From: [Clostridium] aminophilum DSM 10710
Lineage (GTDB): Bacteria > Bacillota > Clostridia > Lachnospirales > Lachnospiraceae
DNA length: 64,000 nt
Assembly (NCBI RefSeq): GCF_000711825.1
Contig: NZ_JONJ01000001.1
Location: 186,001 to 250,000, forward strand
Direction: 5' to 3'
Below the pieces are notes generated by a model. The model was not told the origin of the DNA, made no database searches, and saw nothing but the letters and a program-made list of their open reading frames with translations. The position numbers and the translations under genes were made by a program. Shown here piece after piece: positions 7,375-17,800 of this stretch; the stretch's first letter is position 1, and each line of letters opens with the position of its first letter.

Positions 7375-8619
7375 TCCTTCACCCGGATCAGCCTGTTTCC
7401 GTACCGCCGCCTTTCGGATCTCCTCCACGGCATCCCGGCGGACGGAAAAGCCCGGTTTCACCGCGTCTTTCTCATCATAGTCATCCAGAAAGCTGTACTC
7501 CCACTCGTCCGTATGATAACCGATCATGGTTTTCAGACTGACATTGGTGGTCGCGTGAAAGATATTGCGGTCGACGTTCGGATCCTTTTTGCGGAGTTCC
7601 TCCACGAGCGCTTTCATGTCCGCACGGCGGGATTCCTTGCCGTTGTCCGCTGTCGCACAGTTTTCCGTAAAACGGCACGCACACTGAATGAAATGAAGAT
7701 GATTGTAATCCCTCCACGCTTTCACATCGTGTTCATGAACAAAATACATCGGGCGGATCAGTTCCATCCCCTCAAAGTTCTTGCTGTGAAGCTTCGGCAT
7801 CATGGTTTCAAACTTTCCGGCAAACAGCATTCCCATGAGCACCGTCTCCACGACATCGTCAAAATGATGTCCGAGCGCGATTTTATTGCATCCGAGTTCC
7901 TTCGCTCTCGAATAGAGATAACCGCGCCGCATTCTCGCACAGAGATAGCAGGGGCTCTTCGGAATGTCCGCGACGACATCGAAGATCTCGGAATCAAAGG
8001 ATGTCAGCGGAATGCCCAGAATTCTGGCGTTATTCTGTACGATCGACCAGTTTTCCTCATTATATCCGGGATTCATGCACAGAAAAACCAGGTCAAAATG
8101 TACCTTGCCGTGTTTCTGCAATTCCTGCATCAGCTTGGCCAGAAGCATGGAATCCTTTCCGCCGGAGATACAGACCGCAATCTTATCGCCCTTTTTGATC
8201 AGCTCAAAATCATGCACAGCCTTGGTAAAGGGTCTCCAGACGGAGCGGCGGTAGGTCGTGATGATGCTCTTTTCGATCGCCGCGGTTCTCGCGTGAAGCT
8301 CCTGTTTTTCATCCGATCCGGTTTCCCGCTTCAGAGCCAGGCGGAGCCAGGAACGCCAGCCGCCGTCAATATTGAACGCATCATATCCGTCTGATTGGAG
8401 CTGGTCGGTAAACCCGGCGCTGGTCTGGCCGGTATAACCGAGAAGATAGACCGGATATTCGCGGGAGATTTCATTTTTTCTGTCTCGGAATTCCTCCGCC
8501 GGAATATTCACGGCGCCCGGAATCGTTCCGCCGGCAAAATCCTCCGTTTTCCGGATATCCACGACCGTCCGGTGCTCTGCGGAGATCTTCTCCAACTCTT
8601 CAACTGTAATTGATTTCAT
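7372..8619 (-). CDS. Rhodanese-like domain fused to a TtcA-type PP-loop tRNA thiolation enzyme
   Basis: 415 residues in two parts. Residues 1 to about 100 are a rhodanese-like domain, but the active-site loop reads LLGYTGQTS, so the catalytic Cys position is Gly61. Residues from about 115 are a PP-loop ATP pyrophosphatase with SGGKDS at 152-157, C224-x-x-C227 (PCYLC) and a Cys cluster around 313-321. This CxxC plus distal Cys layout is that of TtcA, which uses a [4Fe-4S] cluster to thiolate cytidine 32 of tRNA (family knowledge). The GHHFDDVVET motif also fits. The predicted reaction is ATP-dependent tRNA thiolation; the true substrate base is inferred. The ATG at 8619 follows a GAGG-type site. 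The gene lies just downstream of tRNA-Gln and its terminator. Confidence 0.85.
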   Translation of the reverse strand: MKSITVEELEKISAEHRTVVDIRKTEDFAGGTIPGAVNIPAEEFRDRKNEISREYPVYLLGYTGQTSAGFTDQLQSDGYDAFNIDGGWRSWLRLALKRETGSDEKQELHARTAAIEKSIITTYRRSVWRPFTKAVHDFELIKKGDKIAVCISGGKDSMLLAKLMQELQKHGKVHFDLVFLCMNPGYNEENWSIVQNNARILGIPLTSFDSEIFDVVADIPKSPCYLCARMRRGYLYSRAKELGCNKIALGHHFDDVVETVLMGMLFAGKFETMMPKLHSKNFEGMELIRPMYFVHEHDVKAWRDYNHLHFIQCACRFTENCATADNGKESRRADMKALVEELRKKDPNVDRNIFHATTNVSLKTMIGYHTDEWEYSFLDDYDEKDAVKPGFSVRRDAVEEIRKAAVRKQADPGEG

Positions 8620-8686
8620 CGATCAACCTCAATTCATCTGTAATCTTCGATTTACAGGACATGCGAAGCATTTTCCTATGATATCG

Positions 8687-8713
8687 AAAAAGCCCCGGGA
8701 TGTATCCCGAGGC
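8687..8713 (-). terminator. Intrinsic terminator after tRNA-Gln
   Basis: Minus-strand hairpin GCCTCGGGAT / ATCCCGGGGC followed by TTTTTC, starting 6 nt after the tRNA 3' end. Confidence 0.85.
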
Positions 8714-8719
8714 ACTCAC

Positions 8720-8791
8720 TGGGCTAGAAGGATTCGAACCTTCACAATGACGGAGTCAGAGTCCGCTGCCTTACCATTTGGCTATAGCCCA
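8720..8791 (-). tRNA. tRNA-Gln (anticodon CTG)
   Basis: 72 nt. The acceptor stem pairs TGGGCTA with TAGCCCA. The anticodon stem GCGGA/TCCGT holds the loop CTCTGAC, giving anticodon CTG. The T arm contains GGTTCGAATCC. CCA is not encoded. A terminator follows directly. Confidence 0.93.
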
Positions 8792-8934
8792 ATATTCTGT
8801 TTCGCAGTGGTGCGTCGCCCGACTGCAGAAGTTATTATATCACTCTATAGAAAAGTGTCAAGCATTTTTTTAAATGATGTAATTTTTTGTTTTACACATA
8901 CGAAAGAAACGATTCGCGTTCCCTCCGTTCTTTT

Positions 8935-9007
8935 GAATCGGGCTTCTGAATCAGGCTTCTGAATCAGACTTCCGAATCGGACTTCCGAATCAGACTTCTG
9001 AATCGGG
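8935..9007 (+). repeat. 13-bp tandem repeat, five copies plus a partial
   Basis: Five consecutive units of GAATCRGRCTTCY occupy 8935-8999, and a sixth partial unit ends at 9007. The array stops 11 bp before the -35 box of the next gene. The rest of the 8792-9226 gap holds AT-rich sequence, the promoter and a ~175-nt leader; I see no known riboswitch there. Confidence 0.8.
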
Positions 9008-9017
9008 ATATTTCTTC

Positions 9018-9046
9018 TTGACGAAATGTGACGAATCAAATACAAT
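9018..9046 (+). promoter_or_regulatory. Promoter of the cystathionine synthase/lyase gene
   Basis: TTGACG (9018-9023), 17-nt spacer, TACAAT (9041-9046). Just downstream, at 9066-9080, the imperfect palindrome CTATAATTTTCATAG could bind a repressor. A ~175-nt leader follows before the ATG at 9227. Confidence 0.6.
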
Positions 9047-9226
9047 CATAGCAATTATAAATTACCTATAATTTTCATAGTTATTGTAGTAATTCCTTTT
9101 GCGAATATCCTACCGGTATTCCGGAAGGCTCCCGGCTTCCCGCAAACAGAAGCTTTGGCCTGCTGTCCGGCCGATCCGATGGATTCCGCAAATCATCTCA
9201 ATGGAAGGACGTCAGGAGGAGACAGC

Positions 9227-10375
9227 ATGGCATATCATTTTGAGACACGATGTATTTACGGCGATAAATCCAATGTAAAGGAGCACCCTTACCGGTCGAT
9301 CCCGACTCCAATCTTTCTGGCATCCGCATTCGGTCATGAGAAGATCGGGGACTTCTCGAGCTACAGCTACAGCCGCGTCAGCAATCCTACCCGGAGTGAT
9401 CTGGAAGAAATCATCTCTTCTCTGGAGGGCGCTGCCGATACGGTTGCCACCTCTTCCGGCATGTCTGCCGTCTCCATTGTCCTGGATCTGTTTTCCATCG
9501 GCGATCACTTTGTCTGCTCCGAGGATCTGTACGGCGGTTCCTTCCGTCTCTTCGACAACATCGGAAGACCGCACGGTCTTGATTTCTCGTTTGTCAACAC
9601 CGCGGATCCTGCTGCCGTGGAAGCGGCGGTCCGTCCGGAAACCCGCGCGCTCTACATCGAAACACCCAGCAATCCGACCATGCAGGTGACCGACCTCCGC
9701 GCAATGCGTGAGATCGCCGACCGGCATCATCTTCTCCTGATCGTGGACAACACATTCATGACGCCGTATTTCCAGACACCGTTTGATTTCGGCGCCGACA
9801 TTATCGTCCACAGCGGAACCAAGTACCTGAGCGGCCACAATGATGTTCTCGCCGGATTTGTTTGCTCAAAAGACCCGGAGCTGGCCGAGCGCATCCGCTT
9901 CATCTATAAGTCCACCGGTTACAACCTGTCTCCGTTCGACAGCTATCTGTGTCTTCGCGGTCTGAAGACGCTGGCCGTCCGCCTGGACCGCCAGCAGGAA
10001 AATGCCCTTGCGATTGCCCAATGGCTCCGCACACAGCCGCGTGTAAAACACGTATACTATACCGGACTGAAAGATCATCCGGGACATGACCTCCACTGCA
10101 GTCAGGCAAGAGGATTCGGCGGCATGATCTCCTTCCATGTAGATTCCGAAGAGACCGCCCGGAAGATCCTGCTGAATGTTCAGCTTCTCACCTTCGCAGA
10201 GAGTCTCGGCGGCATTGAGTCTCTCATCACTTATCCGATGTGTCAGACTCACGAAGATCTCCCGATGGAGCAGCGGGAACGGCTGGGAATCAATAACACA
10301 TTCCTCCGGATCAGTACCGGAATCGAGAATTCAGAAGATCTGATCTCGGATCTTGACCGGGCGATGAATTCCTGA
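9227..10375 (+). CDS. Cystathionine gamma-synthase / beta-lyase-type PLP enzyme
   Basis: 382 residues of the Cys/Met metabolism PLP-dependent family (trans-sulfuration or O-acyl-homoserine sulfhydrylation), cytoplasmic. The PLP lysine is in HSGTKYLSGHNDV, and the SRVSNPTR and ATSSGMSA motifs are present. SLGGIESLITYP near the C terminus is typical of the MetB/MetC group. The ATG at 9227 follows AGGAGGAGACAGC. Sequence alone cannot separate synthase, gamma-lyase and beta-lyase. It is followed 108 nt later by a MalY/PatB-type C-S lyase, so the pair probably handles cystathionine or cysteine conjugates. Confidence 0.88.
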   Translation: MAYHFETRCIYGDKSNVKEHPYRSIPTPIFLASAFGHEKIGDFSSYSYSRVSNPTRSDLEEIISSLEGAADTVATSSGMSAVSIVLDLFSIGDHFVCSEDLYGGSFRLFDNIGRPHGLDFSFVNTADPAAVEAAVRPETRALYIETPSNPTMQVTDLRAMREIADRHHLLLIVDNTFMTPYFQTPFDFGADIIVHSGTKYLSGHNDVLAGFVCSKDPELAERIRFIYKSTGYNLSPFDSYLCLRGLKTLAVRLDRQQENALAIAQWLRTQPRVKHVYYTGLKDHPGHDLHCSQARGFGGMISFHVDSEETARKILLNVQLLTFAESLGGIESLITYPMCQTHEDLPMEQRERLGINNTFLRISTGIENSEDLISDLDRAMNS

Positions 10376-10483
10376 GAAACTGAAATCAACAGGACAGACA
10401 ATCGATATATCGCGGGCACAGTGCGGACGGTATCGGCTCAGCCAATGATTTCCGAAGCGCTCTGCCCCCAAAAGAGGTGCAGC

Positions 10484-11665
10484 ATGAAATACAACTTTGA
10501 CGAAATAATCGACCGGAGAAACACGAAATCCATCAAATACGATGTTTGGAAACAGCGCGGTCATCAGGAGGATGAACTTCCGATGTGGGTTGCGGATATG
10601 GATTTCCGGACCGCGCAGCCGGTCATCGACCGCCTCGCGGAAACCGCCGCGCACGGAATCTACGGCTACAGCGAGCCGGCGGATTCCTATTATCAGGCCG
10701 TCATCGACTGGTTTACCCGGCATCACGGCTGGACGCCGGAACGGCGCTGGTTCATCAAGACGCCGGGAGTCGTTTTTGCGATCTCCGCTGCTATCCGCGC
10801 CTTCACAGACGAGGGAGATTCCGTTCTGATTCAGCAGCCGGTCTACTATCCGTTCTCCGAGGCCATCAAAAGTAACGGAAGAACCCTGATAAACAGCCCG
10901 CTAATGGAACGGAACGGTCACTATGAGATTGATTTCGATGATTTTGAGAAAAAGATCACGGAGCACAACGTAAAGCTCTTTCTTCTCTGCAATCCGCACA
11001 ATCCGGGCGGCCGCGTCTGGACAGAGGAGGAACTCCGCCGGGCCGGTGAAATTCTTCTGAAACACGGCGTTAAAGTCGTATCCGATGAGATCCACTGCGA
11101 TTTCACCTTTCCGGGTCACAAACACCATGTGTTTGTATCCCTCGACGAACGGTTCGCCGGGATCACCATGACCTGCACCGCTCCGTCCAAAACCTTTAAT
11201 CTTGCCGGCACACAGGTATCCAACATTCTGATCTCCGATCCGGAGATGCGCCGCGCATTCCGCCGTGAGATCAATGCCGCAGGATACAGCCAGATGAACG
11301 TCTTCGGCCTGACGGCGTGTGAAGCCGCCTATTCCGAAGGCGAAGAATGGTATCAGCAGATGACCGCCTATCTTCTGGAGAACCTGACATTCATGGAGTC
11401 CTTCATCGAAGAACGGCTTCCGGAGCTCCGTATCATGAAACCGGAAGGAACCTACCTCGTATGGGTGGACTTCCGGGAGCTCGGCCTGTCAGAGGAAGCG
11501 CTCGAGACGCTGATCCGCGAGAAGGCAAAGCTCTGGCTCGACAGCGGCGCGATGTTCGGCCCGGAAGGCGAAGGCTTTGAGCGCTTCAACATTGCCTGCC
11601 CGCGCAGCTTGCTGGAGAAGGCGCTGACGCAGTTGGAAGGCGCGATCCGTACACTTCGCTCCTGA
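10484..11665 (+). CDS. MalY/PatB-type cystathionine beta-lyase (aminotransferase fold)
   Basis: 393 residues, fold type I aminotransferase family. The opening MKYNFDEIIDRRNTKSIKYD and ELPMWVADMDF are diagnostic of the MalY/PatB C-S lyases, which split cystathionine or cysteine S-conjugates to homocysteine/thiol, pyruvate and ammonia (family knowledge). The PLP lysine lies in APSKTFNLAGTQ. NPHNPGGRVW and VSDEIHCDF provide the cofactor-binding Asn and Asp. The ATG at 10484 is preceded by AGAGGTGCAGC. It probably shares the transcript of the upstream PLP gene and ends in a strong hairpin. Confidence 0.9.
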   Translation: MKYNFDEIIDRRNTKSIKYDVWKQRGHQEDELPMWVADMDFRTAQPVIDRLAETAAHGIYGYSEPADSYYQAVIDWFTRHHGWTPERRWFIKTPGVVFAISAAIRAFTDEGDSVLIQQPVYYPFSEAIKSNGRTLINSPLMERNGHYEIDFDDFEKKITEHNVKLFLLCNPHNPGGRVWTEEELRRAGEILLKHGVKVVSDEIHCDFTFPGHKHHVFVSLDERFAGITMTCTAPSKTFNLAGTQVSNILISDPEMRRAFRREINAAGYSQMNVFGLTACEAAYSEGEEWYQQMTAYLLENLTFMESFIEERLPELRIMKPEGTYLVWVDFRELGLSEEALETLIREKAKLWLDSGAMFGPEGEGFERFNIACPRSLLEKALTQLEGAIRTLRS

Positions 11666-11695
11666 CCCTGAACACTGATCCTGAACATAATCTCA

Positions 11696-11733
11696 GAGGG
11701 GCATCGTACTCATCCCTTGGTACGATGCCCCTC
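11696..11733 (+). terminator. Terminator hairpin after the C-S lyase gene
   Basis: Perfect 14-bp arms GAGGGGCATCGTAC (11696-11709) and GTACGATGCCCCTC (11720-11733), followed on the plus strand by TCATTTATG, a weak T run. Confidence 0.75.
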
Positions 11734-11750
11734 TCATTTATGTGTCTAAC

Positions 11751-11828
11751 TCACCAAAGCCACGCGCCCCGGTGAGGCCCTATCGACTGCCGCTAAACAC
11801 CCGAAAACCGCGAAGCGGGTTTCGACTC
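11751..11828 (-). repeat. Interspersed repeat C, copy 1
   Basis: About 78 bp. On the minus strand it contains GAGTCGAAA, CGCTTCGCGG, GCGGCAGTCG and GCCTCACCGGGGCG in that order. The same blocks in the same order and spacing occur at 63218-63296 on the plus strand. It lies 33 bp downstream of the lipoprotein gene. Confidence 0.7.
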
Positions 11829-11860
11829 TTTTTGCGTTCGGATTCTCAGCTTCCATCCCT

Positions 11861-14005
11861 TCACTCCGTCTTTCCCAATGTGCCGGTCTGAAGTCTGGTC
11901 CATGTCTGCTGCTTGACCTCCAGATATTCCTGACCGCCTTCTCTCCGGATCTCGGCCGCAAGCTGATCCGCGTTTTTATCGCCGAATCCGTCAATGATCA
12001 CATCGACAAACCGGTTCTCCCCGTTTTCACTCTGAGAGAATAAATCTTCCAGTTCTTTATGGATGCTGAGAAGATCCAGCTCCCTCTTCGTGGCCGGAAA
12101 TACCGTCGGAACGGAGGTATACCATGGATTGCTCGTGATCTCCAGCTCCGGATGTTTGATCACACCGAGCGAGATGGCCGCCGAGATCTGGTCGGCGCCT
12201 TTTTTGCCGACACTGCTCAGACACTGATACTCAAATGCCTGGCTCTTCTCAAAACTCAGTGTGGATCCGAGGTAACGCCGGCAGTAATCCGTATAATTGC
12301 CGCCGGAACGCGTCCACAGCTCATTGTATGTCGCGTCGGAAATCTCCGGCATCATTTCCCCCCGGAAGGAAAACAGCATGGTGCTTCCGTCCTCTGCCCG
12401 CTTGATAAATTCATCCGGTCCGTAGGACATCAGAATCTTCCCTCCCGGGCTGTAAGCGTAATCAATCAGTTTTAATGCCGCACAAAGACGGTCCGGATGG
12501 TCTTTCACTCCCTCCGCGGATATCGCCCATCCAATCTGCTTCACGCTCCGCCAGGATTCCGTGAAACGCATATATTTGTTCCCGTTCACGCTATCCTGCC
12601 AGCTGGAAATCGGCAACAGCACCGCCATATACTGCTCTCCCGCATTTTTTTGAAGAACCGTCTCATTGTATACCGTCTGGGTCTGGTTATAATCATACTG
12701 CATAAAGCCCTGATCATTCCGGAGCATTTCTTCACTGGTCATGGGACGCTTGTTCGCAAATGATTCCGACAGCAGACCTTCGCTCAGCAGATCATGCATC
12801 CGTCCGAGCGCGCGATAGGAATCCGGCTCCTGACGCGCGTCGCGAAGCCGTCCATAGACATCAATATAGAGATAGTCCTGGCATGCCTCCATGCCTCTCA
12901 CGCCAAAAAGCTGCCCCGCGAGCCGGTACATGTCATCCCTGCGCTGGTTATTGCCGTCATCGCGGGTGAAAATCCCCTGCACGGAGGCTGTTCCGTTCAG
13001 CGTATACGCATTGGCCTTCACACACCGGAGCAGTGCAACCAGCTCATCCGCATCCCAGGCCGCATTCTGTCCGGCAAACAGATCCGATCGTTTGCTTCCG
13101 TAATAACCGTGATATGTGCGGTCAATGTAATTGCGGAACATATTGACCGCTCTTACTCCCGACATCGATCCGACGGCGTTCATGCTCCGGATGATATTGC
13201 CGCCTGCTTCATAATCCTTGACCAGTTTTTCGACGTCTGAGCCGTCCGGCGTCACGACGTAGACCACCTTTTTCCCGGAAATGGGCATATACGGCTGATA
13301 ATAACACTTCCCGGTTCTGCCGCAGATTTCCGCTTCGAACGGTCCCTCTCCGTCCAGAAGTTTCTCAATCCAGTCCGTCCGCATCAGCGGCATCCGTTCG
13401 ACGTCGTCGTGACCGTCCGAATACGGTGCGACATAAAAGGATCCGATATCGGTATTTCCGGTTATGGAGAGCCGCACGATCGGATTCTTCTCCAGATAGT
13501 CTCTCAGATTCGGCATCAGTGAAAGATATTTGGACAGGTCAATCAGCCTGCCCGCCTCTCCGTATTCGGTCAGGCTGTCCGTGGAACCGCTGACCATATC
13601 GATCTCATCCATCCGGTCTTTCCAGAAAGCAAGTTCCATTCCGGAACTGTTTCCCTGATACTTATCTTCAATCCGGATCTGCAGCCGTTTCTCCAGTTCT
13701 TTCCAGGTCGGCTTCAGATCACCGGCGTGATAGGTAACGCCGTCGGCCAGCGTCACGCCGTCCCCGGCTGTCTCCTTATCAAAACTGAGTCCGGTCTGCC
13801 TCGAATTATAACCGGTCGCCATCCTGAGAACGGTGCCATTCGCATAAGTCAGTTTTTCCGGAAGCTCCTGTAAACTCTGTTTTTCCGTTTGGTCCGGTGT
13901 CACAGGCATCGTCATGTTCAAAGCCTTTGGACCCGATACGCCGAGACAACCGCCCAGTATGCCGGCTGCAAGAAGCGGTCCGGCACATTTCAGCCATTTT
14001 CTCAT
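11861..14005 (-). CDS. Large extracellular solute-binding-like lipoprotein
   Basis: 714 residues with a signal peptide and lipobox LGGC (Cys about residue 20). It is longer than usual family 1 binding proteins (about 450-550) and resembles the LipO/YtcQ-type sugar-binding lipoproteins of Clostridia: an N-terminal lobe with DLSKYLSLMPNLRDYLEKNP and PYSDGHDD, then LMRTDWIEKLL and a C-terminal lobe with GWAISAEGVKDHPDRLCAALK. No ABC permeases are adjacent. Instead it is the third gene of an operon with a response regulator and a giant sensor kinase, so it may deliver a ligand signal to the kinase rather than feed transport (inference). ATG at 14005 follows GAGGGAGGAC. Confidence 0.75.
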   Translation of the reverse strand: MRKWLKCAGPLLAAGILGGCLGVSGPKALNMTMPVTPDQTEKQSLQELPEKLTYANGTVLRMATGYNSRQTGLSFDKETAGDGVTLADGVTYHAGDLKPTWKELEKRLQIRIEDKYQGNSSGMELAFWKDRMDEIDMVSGSTDSLTEYGEAGRLIDLSKYLSLMPNLRDYLEKNPIVRLSITGNTDIGSFYVAPYSDGHDDVERMPLMRTDWIEKLLDGEGPFEAEICGRTGKCYYQPYMPISGKKVVYVVTPDGSDVEKLVKDYEAGGNIIRSMNAVGSMSGVRAVNMFRNYIDRTYHGYYGSKRSDLFAGQNAAWDADELVALLRCVKANAYTLNGTASVQGIFTRDDGNNQRRDDMYRLAGQLFGVRGMEACQDYLYIDVYGRLRDARQEPDSYRALGRMHDLLSEGLLSESFANKRPMTSEEMLRNDQGFMQYDYNQTQTVYNETVLQKNAGEQYMAVLLPISSWQDSVNGNKYMRFTESWRSVKQIGWAISAEGVKDHPDRLCAALKLIDYAYSPGGKILMSYGPDEFIKRAEDGSTMLFSFRGEMMPEISDATYNELWTRSGGNYTDYCRRYLGSTLSFEKSQAFEYQCLSSVGKKGADQISAAISLGVIKHPELEITSNPWYTSVPTVFPATKRELDLLSIHKELEDLFSQSENGENRFVDVIIDGFGDKNADQLAAEIRREGGQEYLEVKQQTWTRLQTGTLGKTE

Positions 14006-14076
14006 CGCAAGTCCTCCCTCATCTCAATATTTCCGTAATGAGCGGTATCCCTGTGAATTCATATGCAATACTCCTG

Positions 14077-14844
14077 TCAGCTGTGATCCCATTCTCCCTT
14101 TTCAAAGAAACGGTCAACGGAAGCGATGATATTCTCCTTGGACTGGGATTTTAAGAGATACCCGTTCGGCTTGAGACTCATCACCTTCATCACGCTCTCG
14201 CGGTCATTGCGTCCGGTGAGGAAAATCACCGGAATGGATGCGGTAGCCGACTCGCTTCGGATCATTTCCAGAACCTGCGGCCCCGATGTGACAGGCATAT
14301 CATAGTCCAGGAGGATCAGATCCGGCTTGTTGGAAGCCAGATACGTGATGGCCTGCATGCCGGATTTGGTGGCGCTGACCTTATAGGAATCTCTGAGCCA
14401 GTTTTGCATGGTCTGAAGAAACATGACATCGTCGTCCACAAGCAGAATCTGTTTTTCCTCCGTCTGCGCCTCACCGTCCCGGAACAGAGCGCAGATCTCC
14501 TCCGCAACATTCCGGATATTGAACGGACGGACGAATTCTTTCAAAATGATCTCCCGTGGGATGTTTTTCTTCACTGTCGCAATCTCATCTCCGCTCCCCA
14601 CAAGACACAGCTGTTTATGATCCTCCTGACAGAGGTTTCTCAGAAATATCGAAATTTCCAGAGATTCCAGGACATAGATTCCCGTAACCATAATCACCAG
14701 CTCGACGCCTTCCGCCGCCGCTTTGATCCGGTCAGTCTCCGGTGCCGCATGACGCACTTCGATACCGGCATCTTTCATCAGATTTGTCAGTGTGTTTACG
14801 ATCAGCGCACCTCCCTGGTGAATCACCAGCACTTTTTTATTCAT
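14077..14844 (-). CDS. Response regulator with two receiver-like domains and no output domain
   Basis: 255 residues. Residues 1-120 look like a degenerate receiver: the hydrophobic strand pattern is present, but the acidic pocket is not convincing. Residues 132-250 form a canonical receiver with LLVDDDV, phospho-acceptor D180 in LILLDYDMP, the switch Thr in FLTG and the Lys in YLLKSQ. There is no DNA-binding or enzymatic domain, so it probably acts through protein contacts or as a phosphate sink (inference). Its start codon overlaps the stop of the hybrid kinase gene by 4 nt (ATGA), indicating coupled translation. Confidence 0.88.
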   Translation of the reverse strand: MNKKVLVIHQGGALIVNTLTNLMKDAGIEVRHAAPETDRIKAAAEGVELVIMVTGIYVLESLEISIFLRNLCQEDHKQLCLVGSGDEIATVKKNIPREIILKEFVRPFNIRNVAEEICALFRDGEAQTEEKQILLVDDDVMFLQTMQNWLRDSYKVSATKSGMQAITYLASNKPDLILLDYDMPVTSGPQVLEMIRSESATASIPVIFLTGRNDRESVMKVMSLKPNGYLLKSQSKENIIASVDRFFEKGEWDHS

Positions 14845-17800
14845 CCGTTCTCTCCTCCTCTTTTCAGCAGTTCTGTCACTTCATCCCACTCAAAACTGCC
14901 GATCGCTTCTTTGATTTTCTTCATGCGTTCACGCTCGTTCTCCGGAAGACGATATCCTGCCAGAAAATCGAATACATACTCCGCGCTCTGCACATCCATG
15001 GACGCGGCACAGCCGTTCAGTTCCTCATACGCTTCTTGCAGTTCCTCATCCGAGATCATCGGAAGCGATTCATCTTCCGTCTCCTCGTCTTCCGATTCAC
15101 AGAGCGGTGAAAGTGAACGGCAGACACTGCGGATACGATCCAAAAGTCCGCCGAGCTCCGCTCCCATGGTCTCCCGGTCTCCGGCCTTCCCGGCATATTC
15201 GAGTTTCTCGGCAAGAGCACCGATCTCTGTCGCACCAATGGTTCGCGACAGACTCTTGATCGCATGAACCTTGACGGTTGTGTTCGCCAGATCACCGGAA
15301 GTCCAGAAATTCTCAATCTCTCCGGCGGAGGCTGCCGCATTGGCCGCATATATTTTCAGGGTTTCCAGATATGTCGCCTCATCTCCGCAATACTGGAGTC
15401 CGGTGTCCACGTCAATCTCACCGATGTCGCGCAGCCATTCCGGGACTCCGGCTTCCGGAGTTTCCTCCGTCTCTTCTGCCGTCTCTGTCATATAGTCATC
15501 CAGAGACCGCTCCGCTCTCTTCTGATCTTCCTCAACAGATCGCCACAGCCGGTCGTTGCCTTTCCATATATGGATATCGGCGGTGTTCTCCTTCATCACA
15601 TAGTCTTTATCCTCATCGATCATGTCCAGCATGACTTTCGCGATCTCCGGATCAAACTGCGTTCCGGCGCACCGCTCAATCTCCGCGCGGACTTTTTCCT
15701 GCGGTTTCGGAGTGGAATAGGTTCTCGTCGAAGTCATGGCGTCATAACAGTCTGCAATGCAGATGATACGGGCAACCTCCGGTATCTCCTCCCCTTTCAG
15801 CCGGTCCGGATATCCCGTACCGTCATATTTTTCATGGTGCGAGCGCGCACCGTCCGCAAGCCCCGGCATCTCGGTGATCAGCCGGAGAATGTCGCTTCCG
15901 ATCGCAGGATGCTGTTTGATCGTCTGGAATTCCTCGTCGGTCAGGCGGGAGTTCTTATTGATAATTCCCTCCGAAATCCCGATCTTTCCGATATCATGGA
16001 GAAGTCCCATCTCGTAGATATGTTCCTGTTCACTGGGGCTCTTTCCCATCCGGCGGGCGATCTCCGCAGAATACGCCGCCACACGTTCGGAGTGACCGTT
16101 GGTGTAATGGTCTTTCGCATCGACTGCTTTACTGAGTGCAAGCATGATCTCACGGGTCAGGCGCTCCGCCCGGTCGGTCTGATGCCGAACTTCCTGCTGC
16201 AGATTTCTCTGGAGATGATCCAGTTCAACAATTCTCCGGATTCTCTGACGAAGCACTTCCGGTATGAACGGCTTGCGCACAAAGTCCGCCGCTCCCTCCC
16301 GGAATCCCCGGATTTCAGCGTTCTCATCGCTGTCGCCGGTAAGAATGACCGTCGGAATCTCGCTGGTAACCGGATTCTTCCGAAGGATCTTCATCACGTC
16401 AAACCCGGTCACGGAACCGAGATTGATATCCAGCAGGATGAGGTCCGGCTGAAGAGCCAGCGCCCGTTCCTCGGCCTCATCGCCGCGCAGACAGGATTCC
16501 ACGCGATACTCGTTGCCAAGAAGATTGGCAGCCAGTTTTCCGATCATCGGATCATCATCCACCACGAGAACCACGGTCGCCTCCGGCTTTCGGGAGAATT
16601 CCCCTTTCTTTTCCGCCTCCGCCGGATTGTCGCGGAACGGCTTTTCTGGCTCCGCCGTCTGAATCTTCTCCTCCGGCAGATACCGCATGATCATGGCTTC
16701 CAGATTCTGCGCCTTGATCGGTTTGGTCAGATAGTCGTCAAACCCGGCCGCAATGTAGTTTTCGCGCGCGCCGGAGATGGCATTTGCCGTCAGGCAGATG
16801 GTAACCGTGTGCGCGTTCGGATTCTCTTCTTCCGCCCGGAGTTCCTGGAGCGTCTCAATGCCGTCTTTATCCGGCATCATATGATCCAGGAAGATCAGAT
16901 CATATGTTTTTTCCCTTGTGAGAGCCAGCGCCTCGTCTCCGCCGGTCGCCGTGTCAATGCGGATGCCGGTCCGTTTCAGAAGGTTTTTGAAAACCATCAG
17001 GTTCATCGGCGTATCATCCACAACAAGGACGAGGGCATCCGGCGCGCGGAACTGTTCTTTATATTTCTCCCGGCTTGCGATCGCTTCACGGTATGCCTTT
17101 TCATAATCACCGAGTTCATCCCACCGGACCACTTTCTGTTTCAGCCGGAAGGAGAATGTCGAGCCTTTTCCGTACTCGGTCTCGACCTGCAGGGCGCTTC
17201 CCATCATTTCCAGAAGGCTCTTGGTGATATTCATTCCAAGACCGGTACCCTCGATGTTGCGGTTTCGCTTTTCTTCAATGCGGACAAACTCGGAGAACAG
17301 TTTCTCCACGTCTTCCTTCTTGATGCCGATACCGGTGTCTGTCACGGAAACGATGAGAACAATTTCCTCCGGATCCTCAGTCTTCTCGTAACCGACTCCG
17401 AAGGTCACACTTCCCTCCTCGGTGTATTTCACCGCATTGGTCAGAAGGTTGGTGATGACCTGTTTGATCCGCACCTCATCACCGTACAGCATTTTCGGCG
17501 TCTTTTCATCAAATGCAAGGTGAAGGACCAGGCCCTTGCTGTCCGCCCTTGTCCGTATCATATTGACCAGGTCATTGAGCACGGAAGAAAGATCATAATC
17601 CGCCGGCGTGATGACCATCTTCCCGGCCTCGATCTTGGAGAAATCCAGAATATCATTGATAATGCTGAGAAGCGTATTGCTCGCCATTTTCACATTTTCC
17701 GCATACTCCAGAACGGCATCATCCTCGCTTTCGCGCAGGATCATCTCATTCATGCCGAGAACGGCGTTAATCGGTGTGCGGATCTCATGAGACATATTCG

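Noticed and set aside
9047-9226. SAM or T-box riboswitch in the leader of the cystathionine enzyme gene
   Set aside because: I looked for S-box and T-box landmarks and found none. Only a short palindrome and AT-rich sequence are present.
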